Below, in pieces: positions 26,870 to 41,800 of a stretch of DNA of 64,000 nucleotides. The notes below the pieces were generated by a model. The model ran no database searches. It saw nothing but the letters and a program-made list of their open reading frames with translations, and was not told where the DNA came from. The stretch lies in contig NC_057820.1 of assembly GCF_910594005.1 (NCBI RefSeq), positions 1,307,001-1,371,000 of the forward strand, written 5' to 3'. Each line of letters begins with the position of its first letter. Position 1 is the stretch's first letter. This stretch comes from Cervus elaphus (lineage: Eukaryota > Chordata > Mammalia > Artiodactyla > Cervidae). The position numbers and the translations under genes are program-made.

Positions 26870-29800
26870 TTATTTTTTTTTCCAGTGGGTTTTGTCATAC
26901 ATTGATATGAATCAGCCATGGATTTACATGTATTCCCAATCCCGATCCCCCCTCCCACCTCCCTCTCCACCCGATTCCTCTGGGTCTTCCCAGTGCACCA
27001 GGCCGGAGCACTTGTCTCATGCATCCCACCTGGGCTGGTGATCTGTTTCACCATAGATAGTATACATGCTGTTCTTTTGAAATATCCCACCCTCACATTC
27101 TCCCACAAAGTTCAAAAGTCTGTTCTGTATTTCTGTGTCTCTTTTTCTGTTTTGCATATAGGGTTATCGTTATCACCTTTCTAAATTCCATATATATGTG
27201 TTAGTATGCTTGCTTATCTCTCCTTGCTGTTCTTTGGAACTCTGCATTCAGATGGATATATCTTTCCTTTTCTCCTTTGCCTTTCACTTCTTTTCTCAGC
27301 TCTTTGTAAGGCCTCTTCAGACAACCATTTTGCCTTGTTGCGTTTCTTTTTCTTGGGGTTGGTTTTGTTCACTGCCTCCTGTACAATGTTACGAACTTCC
27401 ATCCATGGTTTTTCAGGCACTCTATCAGATCTAATCCCTTGAATCTCTTTGTCACTTCCACTGTATAATTATAAGGGATTTGATTTAGGTCATACCTGAG
27501 TGGTCTAGTGGTATTCCCTACTTTCTTCAATATAAGCCTGAATTTGGCAGTAAGGAATTCATGATCTGAGCCATAGTCAGCTCCCAGTCTTGTTTTTGCT
27601 GACTATAGAGCTTCTCCAACTTTCACTGCAAAGAATATAATCAATCTGATTTCAGTATTGACCATCTGGTGATGTCCGTGTGTAGAGTTGTCTCTGGTGT
27701 TGTTGGAAGAGGGTGTTTGCTATGACCAGTGTGTTCTCTTGGCAAAACTGTTAGTCCTGCTTCATTTTATACTCCAAGGCCAAACTTGCCTGTTACTCCA
27801 AGTATCTCTTGACTTCCTACTTTTGCATTCCAGTCCCCTATGATGAAAAGGATATCTTTTTTGGGTGTTAGTTCTAGAAGGTCTTGTAGGTCATCATAGA
27901 CCTGTTCAACTTCAGCATCTTCAGCATTAGGGGTTGGGGCACAGACTTGGATTACTGTGATATTAAGTGGTTTGCCTTGGAAACTAACCGAGATCATTCT
28001 GTCATTTTTGAGGATTGTACCCAGGTACTGTATTTTGGACTCTTTTGTTGACTATGAGGGCTATTTCTCATATTCAACAAGAAACTGGCAATATACAGAA
28101 GTAAATAAGTGCAATAAATAATGCCTTAAGTCTGTTTAAAAATATAATGAAAAAAAGGAAATTTTTTTAAATTAAAAAATGAAGAGATTGAAAATGGATT
28201 CTAACATGACAAATATGAAAGATAGAGAAGATTCAACCTATGAAATCACAAAAACAATTCAAATACCACAAAAAAGATAAACAACCAAGCATTACAACCA
28301 GGTCTCATGTATTTCCTGACAGAAGGACACAACATTGCTCAGATCCAGGATCAAGACTATGAAGCAGTCTTGCACTCCCAAACTCTAGCCTGAATCTGAT
28401 CAAGCCCCTAGATCTCATTACAGGAGAAACAGAAGAGAGAGAACATGTTAGAAGACAAGAAAGAGAAATCCTATAGGATGAAACCCTGGTCTGTCAACAA
28501 TGACAAAATAATGGCAAGAAAATACTTAGAGGGAGAGAAGACACAAAGACAACTCCGGAGACGCATCACACCCAACCCGAGTACAGGGTCACCCTGACCC
28601 TTGTTTGGATCCCAATTCAATCAAACTGCAAGAAACAAAAACAAGCAAAGCTATTTAAAGACAACCGGGCAAGTACAAACGCTGACCGGATAGCTAATAA
28701 TAGGAAAAGATTATGGCTGTTTTAGGGGGAGATGGTGAGCATGTCCTCTGAAAAATGAAATCCTCATATTTTATCCATCTGATTGACATATTTACAGATG
28801 AGTAATATGTTGCTTGGGATGTGCTACAAAATAACCCAGGGGAGATGTGGAACTACTGGAGAAAGAGACTGGACAGAGCTGGTAACTGCTGAAACTGGGT
28901 GACGTGTTGTCTGTGTGTCCCCCCACACGCCTGCCGTTCTCTGCGGATGCAGCCGCGTGTCCACGAGCTCCCAGCAGTGCGTGCAGAGCCCGCCGGTCAG
29001 GGCTCAGCTCACGGGTGGCCCCACTTCAGGCCCCAGCCCCCAGCCCCGGGCCTCCTGCACCTTCCGCCACACAGCTGCAAGCGAGGGGAGGCTCCCCCGC
29101 GCCCTCCTCAGGGCCCACCCTTTGCTGTGAGCACCCTGTTTACTCACACCTGTTCATCACGAAGCCCACAACCCAGGAGCAGCCCGGCGGGAGAGTGCAT
29201 AGCCCACGGTGGGCGGGTGCAGAACCTCCACAGCCATCTGCACCACCCTCCTAGCGCCGGGCTGCTCACCTGGGATCCCACCGTGAGGGCATTTTATGGA
29301 GGCTTCATTACCTCAGTGTGGCTGACTAAGTCATGGTCGCCAGCCCCTCTCCCCTTCCTGGAGGTCACAGGTGGGGCTGAAAGCTCTGGTCCTCAGTAGA
29401 GCCTCCTCTTTCTGCTGACCACTCCCACCCTGAAGCCGGGCTGCCTCCAGCCCCCCGTGCTCATTAGCACACGGAGGACACTCAGCACTCTGGAGATGGC
29501 TTGGGTTTTGGGAGCTGGAAGCCAGGAACCAGGGATAAAGACCAAATATATCTTACTGTATCACAGGTACTTTATATTGTGTTGGGAATTTTGTACAATA
29601 AAAAAGTTTTTTTTCCAATGCCTTGCATGCATGCTAAGTTACTTCCAACTCTTTGCGACCCCATGGATTGTAGCCTGCCAGGCTCCTCTGTCCATGGGAT
29701 TTCCCAGGCAAGAATACTGGGTTGCCATTCCCTTCTCCAGGGGATCTTCCCAATCCAGGGATCAAACCTGTATTTCTTACGTCTCCTGCATTGGGAGATG

Positions 29801-32800
29801 GGTTCTTTACCACTAGTGCCATCTTGTTATGAATATTTTCAAACATTCAGACAGTTTGAAAAGAACTGTACAGTGAATACTCATGTGTCCCCTACCCAGA
29901 CTCTACAGTGAACATTCTTTTTTTTTTTTTTTTATTAGTTGGAGGCTAATTACTTCACAACATTTCAGTGGGTTTTGTCATACATTGATATGATTCAGCC
30001 ATAGAGTTACTGCCATATGACCCAGCAATCCCACTTCTGGGCATACACACTGAGGAAACCAGATCTGAAAGAGACATGTGCACCCCAATGTTCATCGCAG
30101 CACTGTTTATAATAGCCAGGACATGGAAGCAACCTAGATGCTCATCAGCAGATGAATGGATAAGGAAGCTGTGGTACATATACACCATGGAATATTACTC
30201 AGCTGTTAAAAAGAATTCATTTGAATCAGTTCTAATGAGATGGATGAAACTGGAGCCCATTATACAGAGTGAAGTAAGCCAGAAAGATAAAGAACATTAC
30301 AGCATACTAACACATATATATGGAATTTAGAAAGATGGTAACGATAACCCTATATGCAAAACAGAAAAAGAGACACAGATGTACAGAACAGACTTTTGAA
30401 CTCTGTGGGATAAGGTGAGGGTGGGATGTTTCGAAAGAACAGCATGTATATTATCTATGGTGAAACAGATCACCAGCCCAGGTGGGATGCATGAGACAAG
30501 TGCTCGGGCCTGGTGCACTGGGAAGACCCAGAGGATAGGTGAACATTCTTTCTATATTTGCTTTATTACATATCTGTCCATCTAGTAAAAAAAAAAGTTT
30601 TTTAAAATTCTTATTTATAATGTTAAATAAAAGATAAAAGTGTGCTTTATACTGCTTTGATGTTGATCACTCTGACTTTAGTTTAATTCTTAGAAAGTTT
30701 ACACGTCAGCTGTTTCTAGTGACAATAAATCCATCTACCAAGCTGCATGTTACTTCTTACCTATTTTAAACACAAGAGTAATATATACTTGAAAAAATTC
30801 TAATAATTTAAAACACAGAGGGAAAGCGCCTCTTCACGCTCAGGGCACGGGTGGTGCCTAGCAGCTGTGGGACTCCCCTCAGCCTCTGACCTGTGCAACA
30901 CGGCAGCCCTCCCAACTCCAGGAGGGATCGCTGTGGGACAGTCACATCTGTGGGAGATTATAAATCTGAAACGTACCACACTTCCAACTGCCATCGTCAC
31001 CAAAAAATTGCAGCACTGTTCTCACAAAATCCTTTGCGTTAAAACAAGTAACGGGGCGTTTATGTTTCAGGACTTCAAGCAGCACGTTCCTAGAAGATGA
31101 AAAGACGTTCACTGATGGGCACAGTGAGCTGAAACTTCCCACCTTTTTTGGAAAAACACCACAGATGCTCTGCTAACAGCTGTCACTTGTCAAGCATTAT
31201 GGGCAGACATTCTTCTCCAAGCTTTCCACAGATTAACTCAAATCCTACGAGGTGTGCAAGGAAAATCAAAATGGGTTGGTCTTGCTCAGTCCCCAGAATG
31301 GAGCCAGGAGGCCCCAGAGGAAGTGGGACTCAGGGGCGAACCCAGCCTGGATGGAATCTGACCTTTCGACCTGGTGACAACATCCAGAATGTCTGCCAGA
31401 ACCCGAGAACCCCTATCTATCTTTCGGACATCTACCCTGAAACAATTCATGATTCCTTAAGGACATTTTCTGAGTTGTATCAGAGGCCATCACAGTTCTT
31501 GCCAGGCAACTTTTTAAAAAATTTTTATCTTATTTATTTTCGGCTGCACTGGGTCTTCGCTGTGATGCACCGGCTTCTCACTGCGGTGGCTTCTCTTGTT
31601 GCAGAGCACAGACGGGGCACGTGGGCCTCAGTAGCTGCGATGAGTGGGCTCTAGACCTCGGGTTCAGTAGTTGGGGCCCACGGGCTTAGCTGCTCCGAGG
31701 TGTGTGGGGTCTTCCCGGACCATGGATCAAACCAGTGTCCCTGCACAGGCAGGCAGACTCCTAACCACTGGGCTACCAGGAAAGTCCTCGCCAGGCAACT
31801 TTTAACAGCCTTACGGCTTTTTGTTTTTATAAACCCCTGACTCTCTTCCCAGAACACTCTTTTGGGGATACCTGAATTTTTGTCTCTTGAATTGCAATTC
31901 TTAAGACCCCAAATAAACTTATTTGCAGCCTCTTGTGTTAGTTTTTGGTTGACAGAGGTAGGTGTTACTTATTATCTGTATTTTACGGATGATGAAGCCG
32001 AGAAAAAAGAGGTTAGTCATAAAGTCAAGTTCACACAGCTCTTCAGAGCCAGTTACTGGATGCGGCACAGCCACCTGCAGACAAAGCCCCCGAACCCTGA
32101 GCAGAGCTGACGCACCCTGGACTCCTCCCGCCAGTCCCAGCCTGTGCTCCCAGCACACACCCCCCACCAGCCTGCCCTCTGCCCACACTGGAATCTCCTT
32201 CCTCCATCACCAGACTGTGCCGCGTCCTCTCACGCTCCAGGTCCCCTGTTCCTTCAGTGCTCCTGGCCACACAGCTGCCACAGCTAGGACCACGGTCGTG
32301 ACACCATTAAATCATGAGCTCCTTGACTATGGGATTCATGATAGCTGACACTTATCAAGTACTTACCAGTGTGAATACCACACTAAACACTCACAGGGAC
32401 TGTTGGGTTGAAACCTCATCATAATCCCATTAGGCAGGCACTAGATCCATTTTGGTGTAGGAATGACTATCTACTCTGGTATTCTTGCCTGGAAAATTCC
32501 ATGAACGGAGAAGCAGGGAGGGCTATAGCCCATGGGGCTGCAAAGTCAGACATGACTGAGCACAACAGAGCATAGACCCATTTTACAGATAAGGAAACTG
32601 AGGCTTGGAAGGCTGAAATAATTTCCCAGATTTCCACAACCGAGAAGCGGCAAAGCTGAGGTCTGAGACCCGATCTTGTTGCTGCCAGGGCCCAAGGTAT
32701 TAATCTCCCTTTTATGGTAACTGTTTGTTAATACATCAGCGAGGGTCTTTGGACGAGGCTGAGGAAGAAGGAAAGCTGGAGTCCAGTTAGCTCTGCTTAC

Positions 32801-35800
32801 TCTGCAAGCAGGCATTTCTAGGCTTTTGGCACTTTCTCATGTGCTTTCCCTTAGGCGTCCCTTGAAGGGGGCCGCTGCCGACAGCAGAGCGTCGGGCCTT
32901 GGCTCTGCGGGACCTGGAGGGGGTGTGAGGGAGAAGCTGGGGCTCCTGGAGATGCCTCCCACTTCAGTGCTCTTGTAGCTGGAAACTCGGAAGTTCTCAG
33001 TGAGGCCACCTCACAACTATGATCTCTCCGGCTAAGAGACACAGCCTAGCTGTGATTTCTAGCTTAAAACAGGACACATAACAAAAAGAGTATCTTATGA
33101 GACAAGGTGGCTAAAACACAGTGTGTTTTCTAAGTCAGTTTTGCCACATCTGCAAAACAAAAAGCAGACAGAAGATCGGAGGATTGGAGCTTAAGTGACC
33201 ATCCGATGTTCAAGTGGAGAATGTGGAACAGGATATAAAATCCAGAATTCAGAAAAGGAAGTCCAAACTTTAGGGCCCTGCTCTCACAGAGGTCTTCCAT
33301 AGAAACAGGCTGTCCGATTGCTCTTTCAAAAGAAAGTTATGTAAAAAGAAGGTTATGGGTTCTTGGGAGCAGAGCGCTGTGTTGTCAAATGTCTGGTTCT
33401 CACTGTGGTGTACGTGCCTGACATTAAGCTTTTATTGCCAAGGCGTCCACCTCAAAAGATGTCCACCCTGAGTAGACATGTTGCCCGCTGTGCCACTTGG
33501 CTGTGGGCAAACAACCAGAGAAGGAGCCAGGCGAGGCTCCCTCTTCCAGAGTGAGCGAGCGTCAGTCGCTCAGCCGTGTCCGACTCTCTGCGACCCCATG
33601 GACAATAGCCCGCCGGGCTCCTCTGTCCATGAGGGTCTCCAGGCCAGAATACTGGAGTGGGTCACCATTCCCTTCTCCAGGGGATCTTCCCGATCCAGGG
33701 ACTGAACCCAGGTCTCCTGCATTGCAGGCAGATTCTTTACCAGCTGAGCCACCAGATATTTCCAGGAAGCCCTGGGTAAGCCAGATTACTGACTTTGTGA
33801 GTGACACGGCTTCTCAACCTTCCTGTGTCCTAATTCCTGCTCTGATGCTTTAAATTAGCCAATAGAGTGAATCCTCGAAACCCTGGACACCTCATCTTCA
33901 AACTCTAAAAAGGCAGAGCCCCAGGTCTATGCATGCCCTTCTCTTTCTTTACCTAGAACCCCTCTGTGTGGCCCTGGGCATGCCGTGTACCCTCCAGGAC
34001 TTGTGAGTGATCAGTCCTGGTCCTCAGATTCCCTAGCAGTTTTTGCGGACGTATGCCCTGTGCATCACTGGCCCCTGTGGAGGAAGTGTCTGTGGGGGCT
34101 CGGTGCGAGGAACACAGGCTGGACCAGCGCCTCTGACGTCCTCCAGGCCCAGAGCATCACCATCGGCAGGTGGAGCCCACACAACAACTACCTAAAACTC
34201 ACCCAGAGCCCAGTGAGACTGACTCAGGCAGAAACGGTCAGGACCAGGCCTCCACCTTCTCACCTGGAGCCTCCTTGAGTGCTTTGAGGGCAGTGGCTGC
34301 AAGGAGCTCCCTCTGGGCACCTAGCTGACTCGGACTCAGAGAGCTAGGTGCACAGGCAGCGGATGCCCCCACCGAAACCAGAAGTGAGTCAGGCTGACAA
34401 TATGAGCAAAGGAATGGGGATGAGGGACACAGACTCCAGCCCACAAGGAGACTTTTCTGGGCTGAGAAGGGCAGCAGAGCATCCCTGCCGATTCTGAGAT
34501 TCTAAGACTCCAAGAAGGCAGATACAAGTGAGACGTGTCTTTTCTATCTTCACAAAGTGAAGCTCTGAAATTAGTAATAGGTTGGTAGCATTGAGCACTG
34601 TCTACTGCATGAAGGCAGAGATCGCTTTCCAGTGCCGTGAGTGAGTGAGTGAGCGAGCATGTTAGAAGGTCAGTCAGGGTTTTTGCTCCTTAACATGATG
34701 CTCTTCTTGCCGACTTCTCATTGCAACGTTGACTCAAATCCTGGAGCAGGTCCTGTGGATGGTCCCTCCATTTCAGAGCTCTTTGTGGGAGACAGGGCCA
34801 GTGTTTGTAGAGGTTTCTGTCATTTAGATCCATTTCACTTTCACGTGCTCTACAAAATTCTGAAACTTTAAATAACTGAAATTGGAGCTTGGGAAACTCT
34901 AAATTAGGATAAAGCAGGTGAATCAGATTTAAGGTAATTAGTGAAGATTTCTTACTTGGCAAATTGATGATGTGCCTCTTGCTCTTGGCCCCAGATAGAG
35001 GAGTGCTCAGTTTTTATGTAGATACACTGATCACTGGGCATGTCCTCCGGAACACTGTCAGAGGCTGGGGCAGCCAGAGGACCGCTGTCTTCCTCTGGAT
35101 AGCTCCTCAGTAACATCACAATGCCTTTAATAGAGGAAACCAGAGCCTGTGAATACACAATAAAATAAAGTTACAAGATCAAGCATCAGTGATACATTTA
35201 TTCAAGAAAGATAGGCCCTGTTTTATAATTAAGCAGAAAGAAAAGGCCTAAAATTAAAATTAGTAAATGAATACCTTCTTTAATGACAATTAAGGCCAAA
35301 ACCAAAGCATCTCACTCTCCAAATCTGGTCTCCTCCCTATTCAACATCATAATGGAACTCTTAGCTAATGCAATATAGCAGGAAAATGAAATAAAAGACA
35401 TATAAATTTGAAAGGAAAAACTGTACCATCCCTATTTACAGATAACATAAATATTTGTGTAGAAAACCCAAAGGAATCTACAAAATAAAACACCTCCTGG
35501 AAGGAATATGTGAGCTAAGCAAGGTTGCAGGATACAAGATCATAACACAAAAATCAGTTATATTTCCATACACTAACAATGAACACGTAAAAGTAAATAT
35601 TTTAAAAAAGAAATTACCATTTATAATAACTATTCCCCCAAATTAAATACTTAGAAATCAATATAACATGTATAGGATCTGTGTACTAAAAACTATAAAA
35701 TACTGATGAAAGAAATCAGAGAAGACCTACATAAAAGACACATATACCATGCTTAACGACAATAAAACTCAATGTCAATTCTCTCAAGCTAACTTGTAGA

Positions 35801-38800
35801 ATCAAAAAGATCAATAAACCCCAAGTACAAGAAAACCACAGCAAGTCATACCATAATCAAATTGTTTAAAATCAGTGATATAACGAAAACTTTAAAAGAA
35901 GCTAGGGAGAGGGGTGGGACACATTGCCTTGACAGAAACAAAGGTAAGGGTGACAGCAGATTTCTTATGAGAAACAAAGCAAGTTAGAAGACAGTGGCAT
36001 AACATTTTTAAACTATTGAAAGAAAAAAAATCTATCAACTTATAATTCTTTATCCCATAAAAATGTCTTTCAAAAATGAAAAGTAAATCAAGATCTATAT
36101 ACTACACTGAAAATTACAAAACACTGCTAAAAGAAATTGAACTTTTAAAGAAATGAAAAGACACCCCCTGTTCATGAATGAGAAAATTCACTGCTGCTTT
36201 CAAGATGGCAAAACTGAGCTAGGCTGGGACTTGGGTGCCTCTACCAGCACACCTGCACCTGGAGAAATGTCTCCTTAAGCAATAGGAAACAAAAACTGTA
36301 AGTCAGGGGCCCCCGTGCCACACGCTAGTACCAGACCATGGCCTATTAGGAACGGGGCCGCACGACAGTAGGTGAGCAGCGGGCGGGCGAGCGATGCTTC
36401 TTATGTATTTACAGCTGCTCCCCTCTGCTCACATCACCTGAGCTCCACCTCCTGTCAGACCAGCGGTGGCATCAGATTCTCACAGGAGCATGAGGCCTAC
36501 TGTGGACAGTGTGCGGGGGATCCAGGCTGTGTGCTCTTAAGAAAATGTAACGTCTGATGATCTCATTCTGCATTACGCTGAGTTGTATAACTATTTCATT
36601 ATGTATGACTATGTAATAATAACAGAAATAAAAGCACACAGTAAATGTAACGCCCTTGAATCACCCTGAACCTGCAGCCCTGCCCCAGTCCATGGAAACT
36701 GTCTCCTGTGAAACTAGTCCCGGGTGCCAAAAGGTGGGACTGTGGCTAAAATCACTGCTCGCATGGGCAAGTGGGGACAATTACGAGCAAAAGGATACAA
36801 ATATGCCACAAAAAACTGCCATTTCTGATGCTCTGGGAGCAAAATCAGGGTCCTGCACACGACTCCTGTACACAGCACCACCAAGGGGTGGGCAGACCCC
36901 GAAGCTATGCCTCCTGCCCACCCACAAACCCGCCTCCCACTGTGCTGCATGTGAGGACCCGGGAAGGTCCTCTTAGGCAGCAGGCAAGGAAACCTGTTTC
37001 TTGTTCTTGTTCTCTTGTACTGCAGCATAAGCCGCAGCAAAACCTTGCCTGAAATTCCCATCTGGTCTCTTATAATTTCTGTTGGTTAAACAGCACGAAA
37101 GCCCAGGTTGGGAACATGATTTTGGCGACTCTGCCGGGACCCATGCCGCTCTGAGAGAGGATGTTGGTCCATCTGGCAGAGCTGGAGGCAGCTTCCTCAC
37201 AGCTGAGAAGCAGCCACCTGAATCTCTGCTTCAGTGTCACAGAGCTCTGCTTTCGTTGCCCCAGGGGTCTCACTGTGCTCACTCACGTGGCTTTACCCTC
37301 CCCGTTCCCTCTTCTGGTATCTGTCCCTCTCTGCGTCTTCCTTCTCTGTCCTCTCCTACGCTCTGTCACATCCTTCTGAGAGGACGAACGCCAGGCAAGT
37401 ACAGCCTAACTCCTCTCAGCCAGTGAGGCCATGCTCCCTCAGGCTGGCCCTGGTCTGCCCTGACAGGTGACAAGAGGTGGGAGAGGCTGGCCTCCTACCA
37501 GGAAGATCTTGGTCCAGTGGGGTTTCCTTGAGAGGAGATTTCTGAGAGTGATAGAAGTTCAATCCTCATATCATGTATGGCTGGAAGCACAGTCATCACA
37601 AATGTCTCAGCATCTTTATCCTGGGTTAGAGTCCCAGCTGCGGGATCGAGACCCACTGGCACGATCACCCTGGTGGGTGGTGGACAGACTGCCTGCCTCC
37701 ACTGGCCCTTGGGGAAGAGCAGAGCCGATGGGAGCTGCCTGAACAGACGCCCACAGAGGGGCGGGCTGAAACAGCAGGCTCGCTCGCTCTCCTATTTCGT
37801 TTTCCTAACTTCAATCATCCATGCCTCTGTCCCCAAGGCATCGGTTGGGGTGAACTTTACACAACCTCTCAATGTTTCTCTGTTCTGTGTTTCCAACTGT
37901 GGAGAAGAAAGTTCTGAGATCTCCTCTGTCATCTCACGTTTGGTTTTGTTATGCCAGGTCTCGAGGACTTCATCCAGCCTCAGCATCTCTAGGCATTAAC
38001 CACCGGATTTATATGTGAACATGGGAAATTCCCCCCAAAGATCCTTCTCTGGGTTACTTTCTTAAAGACTGGGGACAGTTTAAATTAGATGGTTTAAAAA
38101 CCATCTTCTTTTGTAACATAGCTGGCTGCAATATGCCTTGGCTGATCAGAAAAAGAAGCCACAGAGTGGACCCCTTAACTTTAACACCATTTTACAATTG
38201 GACGAAAATACTGTAAGGAGTGCCCAAAAAGGGGAGCGGTCCCTTACATGCAGGGCTTTGTTAAACTGTATCCAGATCATGGTTGGAGGGATCCCTGCCA
38301 TGTGCTCAGCCTCTATTTCTGTTTTGCCCCCAAAAGACTGAGAGACAGACTTTCTCACAGATCCCCTCTTTCAACTGCCAACTCGTCACTGGCATGAGGG
38401 TCCTTCCTCATGTCTCCACTTCTTCCCCTTCAAGACCACCTTCAGCCCCTGGCCTCTACCTTACCCCTTTGATCCAGGGACCCTGAAGCCAGAGCCCAGT
38501 ACTGTCACCCCAGTGGGGCTCTGATCAGATTCAAAGTTGCCCCCACGTTCACATCATAAGGCTTCTACCTCCTCCAGGAAGTAGCTGACGGAAGGGACAA
38601 TTACTAGAGTGCGTGTCTCCTACTGATGGGAGACGTAGGAATCTGTAAGGAGAGGTTTGGCAGGTTCTCAGAGAACCCTGACGAGTTTAGGGATGAATTT
38701 GCCACGTTGGGGTTAACATTCTCCGCGACCTGGCAGAAATCGTAGCTATTCTGGCCCACTGTTGCACCCCAGACGAGGACTGCATACTGAGCAAGGCCAG

Positions 38801-41800
38801 GGAGCACACCAACAGCCTCATGGCCACCAGTGCCGCAGCCCCAGAGCAGGACTCCCGCTGAGACTGTGAGGATCATGCAGGCCAGGCCAGGGTAAGACAT
38901 TACACTACTTGTTCATTAGAAGGAATGAAAAGGTGTATGGTGAAGCCTGCAAATTACGATAAGGTCCGAGAGGCTACACAGGAAGAAGATAAAAACCCAG
39001 CAGTCTTCCTGAGTCAGGTGACAGAGGCATTCAGGAAGTACACTAATTCCGACCCCGAGTCTGCAGAAGGGAGGTCACTACTGGCCATCACTCAGTGTGC
39101 TCCCGATGTCAGGAGGAAGTTACAAAAGCTTGAGGCTGGGCCCCAAACCCCATCGTCAACCTTGGCAGAGGAGGCCTTCAAGGTCTGTAACAACTGGGAC
39201 ATTGCAGAGGAGGCCAACAAAGATAGGAGATTAAAGAGATAACACAGCACTTAGCTGCTTCGATCCACCTACCATCTTAAGAGGATGCTAGAGAGCCGTG
39301 AAGCCCAGACCAGCAGCCCAGGAATCACCTGGGCAGGAATCAGTGTACACCCCTCCCCAGCCCCGGGATGGGGCACTGGAGAAGGGAATGTCCTGGGCGC
39401 CCTCCTGGGAAAGCCGGGAGGACAACCCCTGCTGGCCCCAGTTCCCAGTGAATGGGGTCTCCTGGATGAGAGATTCACACACACCTACTGGTGGGGGCCG
39501 GGTGCCAGCTGTCTCAGGATCCTGTTCGATCCATCCTCATTACTCCAGTGGAGCCTCGGGTCATCTGGGATGCAGCATGTAGGAGAACTAAATGTCTGGC
39601 AGACACGGGAGCTGGTTGCTCTGCTCTGACGTGGCCAGCTGGCCGAGCCCCAGCTGTGACTGAACTGTGACGGGAGCTGACAGATGGCCAAAGGTGAGGT
39701 GGCTTAGGTCTCCCCTTGCCGCTGGAGTCAGAGTCAGGTCTATTTTTACTCCTTTTTGTACAGGCAGGAAAGTCCTGTCCCCCGCCTTGGAAGAGAGTCA
39801 CTAAATAAACTAGGAACTAGTATATTCTTAGGACAGGGTGAAGTCCAAGAAGATAGAGAATTCAAACAGAATGCATCTCTTGGTAGCCCCAGATGACCTG
39901 CCTGCTGGTCATCAAAATATTCCCTAGGAAATTAAGAAACAGGAGAACTCTGTGGTATGGGATACTTCAGTGCTAGGAAGGGTAAGCCCTGGTAGAAATA
40001 AAATTAAAGCCTGGGGAGAGATACCAGGAAGAGACAATATCTTTTAAAGCCTAAGCCCCTGAGGGTGATAAAACAGCTGCTCACCAAATTCCTAACACAC
40101 GGACTCATTAGGCCCTGCCAATCTCTTTGCAATACCCTGATACTCACCGTTCAGAGGCCTAACAGGGAGCATTGCTCTGTGAAAGACTTAACAGCAGTGG
40201 ACAAGACAGTCGTCCCTATTTATCCAGTGGTACCAAACCCACACACCCTCTTCACCCAAGTGCCAGGGACTGCTCAGTATTTCTCTGTTCCGGACTCCAA
40301 AGACGCATTCTTCTGTATCCGCTACATCCAGGCTTTCAATAAACTTTTGCTTTTAAACAGAGGGGCCTGACCCCCTGGAGGCTACTCAATACACCCACAG
40401 GGTTTTCAGAATGGCCTCCATTTTTTTAAGAAAGGAGTTAGCAAAAGAACTGAGGGAACTAAGTCTGAAAAATGGAACTCCATCACAATATATTGAAGAT
40501 AAATATGTAAGCAGTGACATAAAGCAAGATTCAGATCAGAATACTGTTAAAGTCCTAATCGTCTGCCAAAAAGGGGAGACAAAGTTTCCCCGATGAAGGC
40601 TCAGATTTCACAACAATGGGTTCAGCAGGAACGTGAGCCCGGGGTGTGGATTGAAAGACAGCAATTGGTGCATTACCGTCTCCAGCCACGAAGAGCCGAC
40701 TCCAAGGCTTTCTCAGGATGGCTGGGTTCTGTTGCATCTGGACTCCAAATTATGACCTTATAGCAACCCCCTATATGAAGCTCTGAAGGGGGAACCCTGG
40801 ACCAGTTTGCTTCCTACTGCACTCCTCAGGGTCCGTGTAGCCCCCAGGAGTAATCTGAGACTTAGCCCATGTGAAATGACCTAGGGAAGGCCTTTTCTTA
40901 CTACTGACATTCTACCAGATAAGAAAGTGAGCCAGACTGTGATACGTTATCAGTCTAGGCCAAACTCAGAAGGCACTCCAGGACTATGCCAACAGGACAG
41001 TGAAAGTTCCCACTGAAAACACAGCAGAAGGGGCGGCCCCTCTACAAATTAACCTTGGTGACCAAGGCTCTGCGCTCACAGTGCAGGGGGCCCGGGTTCA
41101 ATCCCTGGTCAGGGAACTAGATCCCACATGCTGCAGCTAGGAGCCTTCACACACCGCAACATAGATCAAAGATCCTGTGGGCCGCAACTAAGACTCGGCA
41201 CAGCCAATAAATAACTTTTTAATAAATATTTTTTTTAAAAGATACTGACCAAAAAATAAAAAAATAAAAGATACTGACCAAAAAAAAAAATACCCCAACC
41301 TCTAAGGAGGCATCCCCCCAGAACTAATCCTTGCTGCAGGGATGGGCCCCAGCAGAGTAACACTAGCCCCCACTGCTGTCAAACCGCAAAGGGTATCTAG
41401 TCGGGTACATGTGTCCAGACCGAAGCTCTTACCTCCCCAAACCCCGCAGGTCGTAAGGGAGGAACAATACACCAGTAAGCCAGTGGAGGACCTCAGACAC
41501 TTTCTCAAAGACAAGTACCACCAACAGTTTGTGTCTTCCAGGCTCTTACATCTTCAGGTAAGGCTCCTGATGGCTCAAGGACTTCAATCCATTCCCAAGG
41601 AGGGTGACCCAGGTCCCTACTGGTCCTTGGAACACTCAGCGAGAGACTTCCACACCTCTCGAAAGGGGCAGGGTCTGCGGCCCCAGTTCAGCAGGAAGTA
41701 CCCCCAGAAGAGATCTTTGGCCCTTTAAGCCTTAAGAAGAAGGGGTGCAGAATCCCGCAGAGGGGAAAGAGACAGAGTGCTGTCCCTGGACAAAGTCTCC

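Larger units (their letters stand above)
25056..28068 (-). mobile_element. near-complete BovB LINE, interrupted by an L1
   Basis: RTE-clade non-LTR retrotransposon encoding an APE-type endonuclease and reverse transcriptase. On the minus strand the endonuclease segment (27767-27997) keeps the GDWNAKVGSQE active-site motif. The RT (25906-26721) shows FILIPKKGNAKE, QTGFRKGRGTR and CILSPCLFNLYAEY, but the YADD palm motif is degraded to SDMQM. Multiple frameshifts break it. An L1 piece (26836-27193) splits it. The most 5' part of the element is absent. Confidence 0.95.

Noticed and set aside
40060..40600. An active retroviral polymerase
   Set aside because: The frame is broken, the Y-x-DD site is lost, and the provirus lacks most of pol and all of env.
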